Assembly (NCBI GenBank): GCA_035299505.1
Contig: DATGWL010000097.1
Location: 1 to 64,000, forward strand
Source of the DNA: M3007 sp035299505
GTDB lineage: Bacteria > Bacteroidota > Bacteroidia > Chitinophagales > Saprospiraceae
Reading direction: 5' to 3'
DNA: 64,000 bases
This document shows, one piece after another, positions 27,807 through 36,998 of this stretch. The position numbers and the translations under genes were made by a program. The notes below the pieces were generated by a model that did no database searches, was not told where the DNA came from, and was given only the letters and a program-made list of their open reading frames with translations. Each line of letters opens with the position of its first letter. The stretch's first letter is position 1.

Positions 27807-29030
27807 TTACCTGATAAATCGCCCCTGATAATGTTGTTGTTCTGTCATAACTTCAATGGTATATAAACCTGCTGGCATTGGGTTCAGCAGTACCTGCCGG
27901 TTGGTAGCAATGCCAGACTGAACCACCTGGCCAGTAGCATTAAGAATATGGAACTGAATAGTTCCTTCAAGGTTCGTACCGATGCTTAAATGATCTGTGG
28001 CCGGATTGGGAAACACCTGCAATGGCTGCACCAAAGGTGCAGAAGTTGAAGAGGCTGCCGGGAACTCGTATGCCCAAAGATCTTTCATATTGGAAGAGCT
28101 ACCATCACTAAGCAGCGCTGTACCACCGGTTGCATATACCGTATTTCCAATTACAAAAGAACCAGGCGCCCATCGTCCGCTGCCAGGCCAGGAAGGAAGT
28201 TGCTTCCAGGTATCCAGTTCTGGCGTATATTCCCATAATTCGCCTTCTTCCAGGTAGTAATGGTCTTCTCCTTCTCCAGATAAGACATAACCTTTACCAT
28301 TCAGGGAGAATTGTGTTCCTGCTACCCGTTTTTCTCCCGGAAAATCTGCCATTTTTTCCCAGGTTTTGGTTTGCGGATCATACCGATGCACATCATTGTA
28401 AATAGTAGATCCACCTATATTCACGCTGCCGTGGCCAAAAGCTATGTATACCATATTGTTCAAGGAAAAATGGTACGGATGGTGCCTTTTGTGAGAAGGA
28501 AAATCCGGCCGTTGGGTCCAGGAATCAGTTGCAATGTCATATTCCCAAAAGTCGTTTAGGTTGCCCATAGCGCTACCTCCTGCGCCAACAAATATCTTCC
28601 CATCCGCTTCTACCAACGCCGGGTGACCTCTGCCATCGCAATCACAAGGTGTTTTTTCTGTCCAAATGCCCGTTGCCGGGTCAAACTCCCACAAATCTGT
28701 CATGTCTGAGGTAGGCCCGAATCCAAAACCCATGTAGGCTTTATTATTGTAAACCACAGCATAGGCATAGCTTCTGGGGGGACCAGGAAAGCTGGGCAGG
28801 GCTTCCCATTGATCAGCTACAGGATCGTAACGGTAAAAATCACTTAGATAAGGGTTTTGCATAGCCGTTCCTCCCAACACGTAACCATAGCCGCCGATGG
28901 CAAAAGTTACCGGGTGGTGTCTGCCAAAAGCAGAATCCGGAAGGGATGCTTTTTGTGTCCAGGTCTGGCTCAGGGCCATTTGGCTGTTCCAAAGGAAAAT
29001 GGTTGCCAAGATTAGTTTTTGTACGTTCAT
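27807..29030 (-). CDS. Kelch-repeat protein with T9SS type A sorting domain
   Basis: A 407-residue secreted protein. The start at 29030 gives a signal peptide (LILATIFLWNSQMALSQ); ATGs at 29039 and 29090 are in frame upstream. Six kelch-type blades follow, each with a Gly-Gly turn and a WxxxPxFPG strand (GYGYVLGGTA, DQWEALPSFPG, KTWEKMADFPG, DTWKQLPSWPG), forming a galactose-oxidase-like propeller. The C-terminal ~75 residues (LQVFPNPATDHLSI ... GLYTIEVMTEQQHYQGRF) are a type A sorting domain. No enzymatic residues are evident, so it probably binds glycans or proteins at the surface. Confidence 0.88.
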   Translation of the reverse strand: MNVQKLILATIFLWNSQMALSQTWTQKASLPDSAFGRHHPVTFAIGGYGYVLGGTAMQNPYLSDFYRYDPVADQWEALPSFPGPPRSYAYAVVYNNKAYMGFGFGPTSDMTDLWEFDPATGIWTEKTPCDCDGRGHPALVEADGKIFVGAGGSAMGNLNDFWEYDIATDSWTQRPDFPSHKRHHPYHFSLNNMVYIAFGHGSVNIGGSTIYNDVHRYDPQTKTWEKMADFPGEKRVAGTQFSLNGKGYVLSGEGEDHYYLEEGELWEYTPELDTWKQLPSWPGSGRWAPGSFVIGNTVYATGGTALLSDGSSSNMKDLWAYEFPAASSTSAPLVQPLQVFPNPATDHLSIGTNLEGTIQFHILNATGQVVQSGIATNRQVLLNPMPAGLYTIEVMTEQQHYQGRFIR

Positions 29031-29210
29031 GGTGTGCATTGAGCTTGATTTGTCACTGAAACCACGGCAAAGAGATAAGGTTCGCTCCAACTGTTCAAAC
29101 CTCCAAAAATGCCAGTCAGGTGCAAAAATCTGCCAGCCACGGCATTTCGCTTTCCCGGGCCTGAGAAAGCCTGAAGATTTGCACCATCATTCATTCAAAA
29201 ACAACTGGCT

Positions 29211-31607
29211 ATGCAAGCAAAAATTTTACTGGTTTTTTTATCAGTACTCTTACTCCCCATCATCGCCCTGGCACAAAACCAAACCATCCGCGGATGGGTA
29301 CTCGATCAGCAATCTGAAACTCCCCTTATTGGGGCCACCGTACAGGTACTGAACATCGAACCAACCATTGGCGCCATGACTGATGCAGAAGGTGGTTTTA
29401 CTCTGAAAAACGTACCCGTGGGCCGACAAGCCTTGAAAGTGAGTTACCTGGGTTATGAGCCTCAAACCTTGCCCAATGTTTTGATCACAGCCGGCAAGGA
29501 GGTTGTTCTAACCATCAAATTGGTAGAATCCTTCACCACTATGCAAGAGGTAGTGGTAACCGCGCAGGTGAACAAAGACAAAGCGATCAACGACCTTGCC
29601 ACCATTTCCGCCCGCCAGTTCAACACCGAAGAAGTAAGTCGGTATTCAGGCGGCAGAAATGATGTGGGCCGTCTGGTGGCCAACTTTGCCGGCGTAGCTG
29701 CCAGCAACGATGCCCGCAACGACATCATTATTCGTGGCAATGCTCCAACCGGCGTACTCTGGCGTCTGGAAGGCGTACCAATTCCAAATCCTAACCACTA
29801 TGCTACTCTGGGAACCACAGGCGGCCCGGTATCTGCACTCAACCCGAATATGATAGCCAATTCAGACTTCCTGACTTCTGCTTTCCCGGCAGAATATGGC
29901 AACGCAACGGCTGGCGTGTTCGATATAAATTTGCGCACCGGCAACCGGGAAAGGTTTGAGTTTATGGGACAAATGGGCGCTTTTACAGGTTTGGAAGCTG
30001 CAATAGAAGGTCCCGTACGGAAAGGAAAGGGTTCGTTTGTTGTGGCATACCGACACTCTTTTGCAGAAATTGCTCAGGCTGTGGGTCTGAATGTAGGAAC
30101 CACCGCCACCCCAAAATACAAGGATTTAACTTTCAACCTGGATCTTGGTCAAACACAAGCAGGCCGGTTTAGCTTGTTCGGTATTGCAGGACAGAGTTCT
30201 ATAGATTTTCTTGGAGCAGACATTGACACCACAGATCTTTTTGCCAATCCGAATGAAAACGCATATAGCAAATCTATGTTTGGTGTTGTAGGTTTAAAAC
30301 ATCATATACTGGTCAATGAGCGCTCTTATATCAGAACCATCCTGAGTGCATCACACAGTGGCAATTCATATGAAACCGAGGATTTAACCCTGCGCGACGA
30401 GAACAATAACCTGCTTGGGATGCAGGATGTGCTGGATGCCGGCAATACCTTACGCTTATCCTCATTCTACCATAATAAAATCAGCCGAAAGCTGACGCTG
30501 CGCACCGGAATTTTGCTGCAGAATCAGTTGCTGGACACCTATGTTAAAACCAGAGAGGGTATTCCAGATCTTAACGGCGACGGTCTTCCTGATTTATTCA
30601 CGCAGCGTGATTTCGATGGAGGTTTTTCTCAAGCCGAAGCATATGGTCAATTGCAATGGCGGCTCACCTCTAAACTTACCCTGAATACAGGTCTGCACGG
30701 CCTTTATTTCGATAAAACTGAGGATGTGGCCCTGGAGCCCAGGGTTGCATTTAACTACCAGGTGACACCCAAAAGCTCTCTGAACATTGGTTACGGGATG
30801 CACCAACAGACTCAGCCTTTACCAGTTTTCCTGTTTAGAGAACGCTTACAGGACGGATCAGCGGTTGAAACCAATAATAACCTGGGCTTTACGCGTAGCC
30901 AACACTTTGTACTGGGTTGGGATTACAAACCAGCTGCTTCCTGGCGTATCAAAGCTGAAACCTACTATCAGGCACTATCCAATGTACCCGTGGAAAAGCT
31001 GTCTTCCAGTTTTTCTTTGCTGAATGCCGGTGCAGATTTTGTATTCCCGGAGAAAAACAACCTGATCAATGAAGGTACTGGAACTAACTTTGGCGCAGAA
31101 TTGACCGTTGAAAAGTTCTTTAATCAGGGCTGGTACGGGTTGGTTACGGTAAGTTTGTTTGATTCAAAATATAAAGGTTCAGATGGCATCGAGCGGTCCA
31201 CAGCTTTTGACGGAGGTTATGTTGCCAATATGCTGGCAGGTAAAGAGTTCAAACTGGGGAACTCTGGAAAACGTTTCCTTACGTTGGATACCAAACTCAC
31301 TGCAGCGGGCGGGCGGCCATATACCCCGGTTGATCTGGAGGCAAGCAGACTGGCAGGAAGAGAAGTTCGGAAAGAGGATGAAGCATTTACGCTCAGACTT
31401 GACGATTACTTCCGTTGGGACGTAAAAATCGGGTTCCGGGTGAACAGTGCTAAACGCAAACTTTCCCAAACCTTTTTCCTGGATTTTCAAAATGTGACCA
31501 ACCGCCAAAATATCTTCGCCATACGCTACAATGAAGTGCGTAACGAGATTGGTAAAACGTATCAGATCGGATTCTTCCCGGATGTGATGTACCGTGTTGA
31601 ATTCTAA
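29211..31607 (+). CDS. TonB-dependent receptor with carboxypeptidase-regulatory N-domain
   Basis: A 798-residue outer-membrane receptor. The signal peptide (ILLVFLSVLLLPIIALAQ) is followed by a CarboxypepD_reg-like domain (residues ~25-105, IRGWVLDQQSETPLIGATV), a plug (EVVVTAQVNKDK, IIIRGNAPTGVLWRLEG, NPNMIANSDFLTSAFPAEYG) and a 22-strand barrel ending in an aromatic-rich strand (VMYRVEF, terminal Phe). The plug form is the SusC-unlike type without an adjacent SusD, so the ligand is unknown. It is followed by a perfect 19-bp hairpin and a LytS/LytTR pair on the same strand. Confidence 0.9.
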   Translation: MQAKILLVFLSVLLLPIIALAQNQTIRGWVLDQQSETPLIGATVQVLNIEPTIGAMTDAEGGFTLKNVPVGRQALKVSYLGYEPQTLPNVLITAGKEVVLTIKLVESFTTMQEVVVTAQVNKDKAINDLATISARQFNTEEVSRYSGGRNDVGRLVANFAGVAASNDARNDIIIRGNAPTGVLWRLEGVPIPNPNHYATLGTTGGPVSALNPNMIANSDFLTSAFPAEYGNATAGVFDINLRTGNRERFEFMGQMGAFTGLEAAIEGPVRKGKGSFVVAYRHSFAEIAQAVGLNVGTTATPKYKDLTFNLDLGQTQAGRFSLFGIAGQSSIDFLGADIDTTDLFANPNENAYSKSMFGVVGLKHHILVNERSYIRTILSASHSGNSYETEDLTLRDENNNLLGMQDVLDAGNTLRLSSFYHNKISRKLTLRTGILLQNQLLDTYVKTREGIPDLNGDGLPDLFTQRDFDGGFSQAEAYGQLQWRLTSKLTLNTGLHGLYFDKTEDVALEPRVAFNYQVTPKSSLNIGYGMHQQTQPLPVFLFRERLQDGSAVETNNNLGFTRSQHFVLGWDYKPAASWRIKAETYYQALSNVPVEKLSSSFSLLNAGADFVFPEKNNLINEGTGTNFGAELTVEKFFNQGWYGLVTVSLFDSKYKGSDGIERSTAFDGGYVANMLAGKEFKLGNSGKRFLTLDTKLTAAGGRPYTPVDLEASRLAGREVRKEDEAFTLRLDDYFRWDVKIGFRVNSAKRKLSQTFFLDFQNVTNRQNIFAIRYNEVRNEIGKTYQIGFFPDVMYRVEF

Positions 31608-31629
31608 AGAACAGAATCTAACAGGAGAG

Positions 31630-31674
31630 GTCTTTTGTCCGAGCTTCGGCAGCTTCGAAGCTCGGACAAAAGAC
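31630..31674. other. Perfect 19-bp stem hairpin between the receptor and LytS genes
   Basis: GTCTTTTGTCCGAGCTTCG (31630-31648) pairs without mismatch with 31656-31674 across a 7-nt loop. There is no T-run after it and the LytS start codon follows 16 bp later. It may be a terminator of the receptor transcript, an RNA processing or attenuation site, or a protein-binding palindrome. Confidence 0.8.
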
Positions 31675-31690
31675 AAATACTACACCAGAT

Positions 31691-32746
31691 ATGAAAAAGC
31701 AAATATGTTTTGAGGATGTCTCAGGATTCAACGATCGTTGGATTATACTGTTTGGTTTGCCCATAGCAAGCATGTTCATTACTTTTTTGCTTTTCAGCGA
31801 TTCCATTCTCAAGAATGGTTTGGGGTTTGTCACTGTTTGCATGGGAATGTCGGTTATTCACACCGCTACTTTCTGGATTGGGTTGAGATGGGTATACATA
31901 CGGACTAAAATGCGGTATCCCAAGTTTGAACAGATCGGGCACCGGATTATGTGGTACCTGTTGGCCTTTTTTGTCATCTATTTTATAGTCAACAAACTCC
32001 TGATCGTAACTGTGATGGACTGGTTTTCCAAGAATCCACATGAAAACGATCCTAATCCAATCGTCACATTCATTTCAGCATTCCTGATGTCGGCCTTGCT
32101 GATCATTTTGTATGAAGCCATATCTTTTTACATACAGTTGCAAAAAGCGGTAGCTGAAAAAGCAGAATTGGAACGGCAAAATGTTGAATCGCAACTGGAA
32201 GGACTGCGAAACCAGGTAAATCCACACTTTCTTTTCAACAGTTTAAATACTCTGGCATACCTGATTCCGGAAGACTCCGACAAGGCGGTGCGTTTTCTGC
32301 AACAATTGAGTAATGTGTACAGGTATGTACTCGAAAGTCGGGAAGCCAAGATTATCCCTTTGCAAAAGGAACTCGAGTTTTTGGAGGCTTATGTTTACTT
32401 GTTAAAAGAGCGCTTTGGCGAAAATTTCAAGGTCATTTTACACGAATCTGTACAAAACCCCAACTTGGCTATTGTTCCTTTAACCCTGCAGATGCTTTTT
32501 GAAAATGCTATCAAACACAATGTCATTTCGGTAGAAAAACCGCTGACTATAGAGCTATTTCGGGAAAATGGCAGCCTGATTGTGAGAAACAACCTGCAAA
32601 AAAAGAACCAGGTAATGGATTCCACTGGCGTGGGCCTGGAAAACATTCAGAATCGATACCGTATGCTCACCGATAAAGAGGTGGATCTCATTGCTTCGCA
32701 ACAATATTTCACAGTGGCATTACCCATTATTCACCTCAACTCCTGA
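31691..32746 (+). CDS. LytS-type sensor histidine kinase
   Basis: A 351-residue inner-membrane kinase with four membrane helices (residues ~15-145). A coiled linker (AVAEKAELERQNVESQLEGL) leads to the H-box NQVNPHFLFNSLNTLAYL, the N-box LQMLFENAIKHN and the G-box STGVGLENIQNRY. It lacks a recognisable extracytoplasmic ligand domain, so signals are probably sensed in the membrane. It is coupled to the response regulator 6 bp downstream. Confidence 0.92.
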   Translation: MKKQICFEDVSGFNDRWIILFGLPIASMFITFLLFSDSILKNGLGFVTVCMGMSVIHTATFWIGLRWVYIRTKMRYPKFEQIGHRIMWYLLAFFVIYFIVNKLLIVTVMDWFSKNPHENDPNPIVTFISAFLMSALLIILYEAISFYIQLQKAVAEKAELERQNVESQLEGLRNQVNPHFLFNSLNTLAYLIPEDSDKAVRFLQQLSNVYRYVLESREAKIIPLQKELEFLEAYVYLLKERFGENFKVILHESVQNPNLAIVPLTLQMLFENAIKHNVISVEKPLTIELFRENGSLIVRNNLQKKNQVMDSTGVGLENIQNRYRMLTDKEVDLIASQQYFTVALPIIHLNS

Positions 32747-32752
32747 TCCCAC

Positions 32753-33502
32753 ATGCAAACCTTGTTAATTGAAGATGAAATTCCCGCTGCGCGCCGGCTG
32801 AGTAAAATGCTCAACGACACGCGCCCGGGCATTCGGATACTGGATACCCTGGATTCTGTGGAAAGCGCCGTGCGCTGGTTTCGCACTTTTCCCATGCCTG
32901 ATCTGGTGTTTATGGACATCCAGATCGCGGACGGTTTGAGTTTTGATATTTTCAGACAGGTAGAGATACAGGCGCCGGTTATTTTTACCACAGCTTTTGA
33001 CCAATATGCTGTTCAGGCCTTCAAAGTGTGCGCTGTTGATTATTTGTTAAAACCAATAGACCAGAAAGACCTGGAAAAAGCCTTGGTCAAGTATGAACAA
33101 CAGACCAACAAAACTGCGCCGCTGGACATCGAGGCACTGGCCAAACTCCTGAAAAAAGAAACCTATAAAGAGCGCTTTTTAGTTAAAAATGGAGCCCTGC
33201 TAGCCTTTGTTGCAGCCTCCGACATAGCCTATTTCCGATCGGCTGACGGACTTACGCAAGCGTTTACATTTCAAGGAAAAAAATACTTTATCGAACACAG
33301 TCTGGAGGAATTGGAATCCTTATTAGACCCTCGAGATTTCTTCAGAATTGGCCGGAGCATGACCATACGCCTGAATGCCATACAAAAGATCCACCCGCAT
33401 TTAAATGGACGGCTAAAACTGGAACTCTCCCCTGCCCTATCTGAAGAAGTATTTGTGAGCAGAGAGCGCGCCGGCGATTTCAAAACCTGGCTCGGAGCAT
33501 AG
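32753..33502 (+). CDS. LytTR-family response regulator
   Basis: A 249-residue regulator. The N-terminal receiver domain has acidic EDE (residues ~5-7), the phosphoacceptor Asp in LVFMDIQIADG, a Thr/Ser in FTTAF and Lys in LLKPI. The C-terminal LytTR DNA-binding domain (residues ~140-248) has YFRSADGLTQAFT and FFRIGRSMTIRLNAI. It pairs with the adjacent LytS kinase. Likely targets of LytTR proteins are direct repeats near promoters; I could not identify one here. Confidence 0.93.
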   Translation: MQTLLIEDEIPAARRLSKMLNDTRPGIRILDTLDSVESAVRWFRTFPMPDLVFMDIQIADGLSFDIFRQVEIQAPVIFTTAFDQYAVQAFKVCAVDYLLKPIDQKDLEKALVKYEQQTNKTAPLDIEALAKLLKKETYKERFLVKNGALLAFVAASDIAYFRSADGLTQAFTFQGKKYFIEHSLEELESLLDPRDFFRIGRSMTIRLNAIQKIHPHLNGRLKLELSPALSEEVFVSRERAGDFKTWLGA

Positions 33503-33506
33503 CCGA

Positions 33507-33536
33507 TTGCGTTTTTGAATCGAACACTTATCTTTG
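33507..33536 (+). promoter_or_regulatory. Promoter of asnB (TTG-N19-TATCTTTG)
   Basis: TATCTTTG at 33529-33536 is a perfect -7 element and TTG at 33507-33509 lies 19 bp upstream, the expected Bacteroidota spacing. The leader to the asnB start is about 180 nt long. Confidence 0.65.
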
Positions 33537-33720
33537 CAGTCCCTACCCATACATATTCCTGATTTTTTCACATTTTCTGCACCGCCTGGCTATTGTATTA
33601 GTCAAGCGGTACAGATTTTGTTGTATTCCCCTTTTTCTTCATTCCGACTGTAGAGGAGCTGTGTGTCCCCCCTGTGGATTTGAGCTGATCCTTGACCGTC
33701 ATTAAAACACAAACACTATT

Positions 33721-35385
33721 ATGTGTGGATTTATCGGACTTTTTGGCAAAAACAATGCAGAACAATGGCGCGAGCAGGTGCTCGGCATGTCGAAAAAACT
33801 GCGTCACCGCGGACCAGACTGGAGCGGAGTGTTTAACTGTGATCAGGCTATTTTATCCCATGAACGGCTGGCTATTGTAGACCCCGCATCCGGGGGGCAA
33901 CCACTGTTCTCTCCAGACCGCAAACTGGTATTGGCCGTAAATGGCGAGATTTACAATCACAGGGGTATTCGCCGGCAATTTGAAGGCACATATGATTTCC
34001 AAACCGAATCCGACTGCGAAGTCATCCTGCCATTGTATCAAACCAAAGGCAAAAACTTTTTGGAAGACCTGAACGGTATTTTTGCATTTGCTCTTTACGA
34101 CACTGAAACAAATGCCTACCTGATTGCCCGCGATCACATGGGGATCATTCCGCTCTACATGGGCTGGGATCAGCACGGCAATTTTTACGTGGCTTCCGAA
34201 CTCAAGGCGCTGGAAGGCATTTGCAAACAAATCAAGGAGTTTCCTCCCGGTCATTTACTGTATAGCCCGGAAGGCATGGAGCCTCAGGCATGGTACAAAA
34301 GAGAATGGAACACATTTGATGCGGTTAAAGATAACGTTTCAGACATTGAAACGCTTCGCAATGCACTGGAACATGCGGTTGAGCGTCAACTGATGTCAGA
34401 TGTACCCTATGGCGTGTTGTTGTCTGGGGGGCTGGATTCCTCTGTTATTGCTGCAATTGCCAAGAAATACGCGCCGCGGCGTATCGAAACGGGGAGCATA
34501 AGTGAAGCCTGGTGGCCTCAGTTGCACTCTTTTGCAGTGGGTTTAAAAGGTTCTCCTGACCTCGCTGCGGCCAGAAAGATGGCCGATTACCTCAAAACCG
34601 TTCACCACGAGATCCACTTCACCATTCAGGAGGGTCTGGATGCTGTGCGCGATGTGATTTATCACCTTGAAACCTATGATGTAACCACCGTGCGCGCCTC
34701 AACGCCTATGTACCTGATGGCGCGCGTAATCAAATCTATGGGCATCAAGATGGTACTTTCCGGAGAAGGTTCCGATGAGTTATTTGGTGGGTACCTGTAT
34801 TTCCACAAAGCGCCAAATGCACAGGCATTTCACGAAGAAACCGTTCGAAAACTGGGCAAACTCCACCTCTATGATTGTTTGCGTGCCAATAAATCATTGG
34901 CAGCCTGGGGTGTGGAAGGTCGGGTGCCGTTCCTCGACAAAGAATTTATGGATGTAGCCATGCGTCTGAATCCGGAAGACAAGCGTCCGGGCAATGGTCG
35001 CATTGAAAAATGGATTCTCCGGAAAGCATTTGAAGATGTATTGCCACCTGAAATTGCCTGGCGCCAAAAAGAACAATTCTCCGACGGAGTTGGATACAGC
35101 TGGATTGATACCCTGAAAGAAATTACCTCAAAAGCTGTTTCTGATGAGGAACTGGCCAATGCCAAATACCGCTTCCCAATCAATCCACCTATGAGTAAGG
35201 AAGAATATTACTACCGCAGTATTTTCTCCGGCCACTTCCCTTCTGACGCTGCCGCAGCCTGTGTACCCTCAGTGCCATCAGTGGCCTGCTCCACACCGGA
35301 AGCGCTAGCCTGGGACAAGTCCTTCCAAAACCTCAACGATCCATCTGGACGGGCGGTGAAGGCGGTGCATAATGATGCGTTGTAA
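33721..35385 (+). CDS. asnB: Asparagine synthase B (glutamine-hydrolysing)
   Basis: A 554-residue enzyme that makes asparagine from aspartate, glutamine and ATP. The glutaminase nucleophile is Cys2 (MCGFIGLFG), with LAIVDPASGGQPL and VNGEIYNH in the same domain. The synthetase half has the PP-loop LLSGGLDSSV and the GEGSDELFGGYLYF motif. The C-terminal tail is poorly conserved in the family. The long leader (33537-33720) is free of genes. The stop is directly followed by inverted repeat C. Confidence 0.97.
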   Translation: MCGFIGLFGKNNAEQWREQVLGMSKKLRHRGPDWSGVFNCDQAILSHERLAIVDPASGGQPLFSPDRKLVLAVNGEIYNHRGIRRQFEGTYDFQTESDCEVILPLYQTKGKNFLEDLNGIFAFALYDTETNAYLIARDHMGIIPLYMGWDQHGNFYVASELKALEGICKQIKEFPPGHLLYSPEGMEPQAWYKREWNTFDAVKDNVSDIETLRNALEHAVERQLMSDVPYGVLLSGGLDSSVIAAIAKKYAPRRIETGSISEAWWPQLHSFAVGLKGSPDLAAARKMADYLKTVHHEIHFTIQEGLDAVRDVIYHLETYDVTTVRASTPMYLMARVIKSMGIKMVLSGEGSDELFGGYLYFHKAPNAQAFHEETVRKLGKLHLYDCLRANKSLAAWGVEGRVPFLDKEFMDVAMRLNPEDKRPGNGRIEKWILRKAFEDVLPPEIAWRQKEQFSDGVGYSWIDTLKEITSKAVSDEELANAKYRFPINPPMSKEEYYYRSIFSGHFPSDAAAACVPSVPSVACSTPEALAWDKSFQNLNDPSGRAVKAVHNDAL

Positions 35386-35699
35386 GGTTTGAAGGGGTTT
35401 GAAGGGGTTTGAGGGGTTTGAAGGGGTTTGAGGGGTTTGAAGGGAAAACACATCAATTGGGTTGAAAAGCGCTATTTAATTGGCGGGTAAATGCCAGCTT
35501 TTCTACCACACCAAACTTCTTTGCAAAACATCACATTTTCAAGAGATTAAGCATGTGGATGTTTTGTAAAGAAGTTTGATGTAATCTGTTAGGTATTCCT
35601 GGCCGCTCGTTGAAACGAGTAGTTTCAAGATGATGTGATAAACCCTTCAAACCCCTCAAACCCCTCAAACCCTTCAAACCCCTCAAACCCTTCAATCAC
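35386..35699. repeat. Large inverted repeat C built from GGGGTTTGAA / TTCAAACCCC units
   Basis: This occupies the whole gap between convergent asnB and pgi. The left arm (~35386-35445) has six GGTTTGA units; the right arm (~35640-35697) has six AAACCC(T/C)TC units. The arms lead to CACATCA (35449-35455) pairing with TGATGTG (35631-35637). Nested inside is a long hairpin, 35512-35536 with 35553-35578, about 25 bp with few mismatches. The layout is the same as repeat A but the sequence is unrelated. Confidence 0.9.
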
Positions 35700-36998
35700 C
35701 TACACCTTCCCCAGCAACCTGAACATATTTTTCTTATACGCTTCCACGCCGGGTTGATCAAATGGATTGACGCCGAGCAGGTAGCCGCTGATAGCGCAGG
35801 CTTTTTCGAAAAAGTAAAACAGTTGACCCAGGTAAAATGGGGTTGCTTCCGGAATCCGGATAATTAAATTAGGCACACCGCCGTCTATGTGGGCCATACG
35901 CGTACCTTCTGCTGCTTTTTGATTGACGTATTCCAGGGTTTTGCCGGCCAGATAATTCAGGCCATCCAGGTCGTCCTGAGTGGAAGGAACCAATAAGGTG
36001 TGCTGGGATCTGGAGATTTCCAGCACGGTTTCGAACAGGTTGCGCCTGCCATCCTGGATGTACTGACCCATAGAGTGTAAATCTGCCGTAAAACTCACCG
36101 ATGCAGGGAAAATGCCTTTGCCATCTTTGCCCTCGCTTTCGCCATACAACTGCTTCCACCATTCAGCAATGAACTGGCATCTTGGCTCGTAATTGGCTAA
36201 AATTTCCACCTCTTTGCCTTTGTTTCGAAGCACATTGCGCACCATGGCGTATTGGTAGCAATCGTTTTCTTGCCATGACTTCCGATAGGCCGTGCGGGCC
36301 TCGGCTGCGCCATCCATCAAGGCTTTGATATCTACCCCGGCGGCAGCCAAAGGCAGCAAACCCACGGCCGTGAGCACAGAAAAACGGCCACCAACATCAT
36401 CAGGCACTACAAATGTTTCATACCCTTCCCGGGTAGAAAGTGTTTTTAGGGCGCCTCTGGCCTGGTCGGTAGTGGCATAAATCCGGTCTTTAGCCCCTTC
36501 CTTGCCATACCGCTCTTCCAGTTTCTGCCTGAACAAACGAAACGCAATAGCAGGCTCTGTGGTGGTACCTGATTTGGAAATGACATTGACCGAAAAATCA
36601 CGATCGCCAATAGCATCCAACAATTGTGTATGATAGTCTGCGCTCAGATTGGTGCCGGCAAATACCACATCAAAGTGTTTTTTGCGGCCGCCTCTTACGG
36701 GAAGCGGAGGTGTTGGCACACAAAACTCCAGGGCTGCCTTAGCCCCCAAATAGGAGCCGCCAATGCCTACTACCACCAAAACCTCGCTTTGTTTGCGGAT
36801 TTTTCTGGCTGCCGCCAAAATGCGTTTGAATTCTGCCCGATCATATTTTGCCGGCAAATCAAGCCAGCCAAGAAAGTCGTTTCCTGGCCCGGTTTTGCGC
36901 TCCAATTGTCGCGCTACGGCATCAACCATTGGCGCCATGGCCTCCATTTCTGCGCGGGAAACAAAGCTCCCTGCAGGTGAAAAATCAAATGTAATCAT
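35700..36998 (-). CDS. pgi: Glucose-6-phosphate isomerase
   Basis: A 432-residue glycolytic enzyme interconverting glucose-6-P and fructose-6-P, of the short (about 430-450 residue) bacterial type. Sugar-phosphate loops are VGIGGSYLGA and ISKSGTTTEP. The catalytic Glu is in LYGESEGKDG, a His in DLHSMGQYIQDG, and the terminal Lys in GVEAYKKNMF. I chose the ATG at 36998 because it overlaps the tilS stop as ATGA, which suggests translational coupling. In-frame ATGs at 37043 and 37019 lie inside tilS. Confidence 0.94.
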   Translation of the reverse strand: MITFDFSPAGSFVSRAEMEAMAPMVDAVARQLERKTGPGNDFLGWLDLPAKYDRAEFKRILAAARKIRKQSEVLVVVGIGGSYLGAKAALEFCVPTPPLPVRGGRKKHFDVVFAGTNLSADYHTQLLDAIGDRDFSVNVISKSGTTTEPAIAFRLFRQKLEERYGKEGAKDRIYATTDQARGALKTLSTREGYETFVVPDDVGGRFSVLTAVGLLPLAAAGVDIKALMDGAAEARTAYRKSWQENDCYQYAMVRNVLRNKGKEVEILANYEPRCQFIAEWWKQLYGESEGKDGKGIFPASVSFTADLHSMGQYIQDGRRNLFETVLEISRSQHTLLVPSTQDDLDGLNYLAGKTLEYVNQKAAEGTRMAHIDGGVPNLIIRIPEATPFYLGQLFYFFEKACAISGYLLGVNPFDQPGVEAYKKNMFRLLGKV

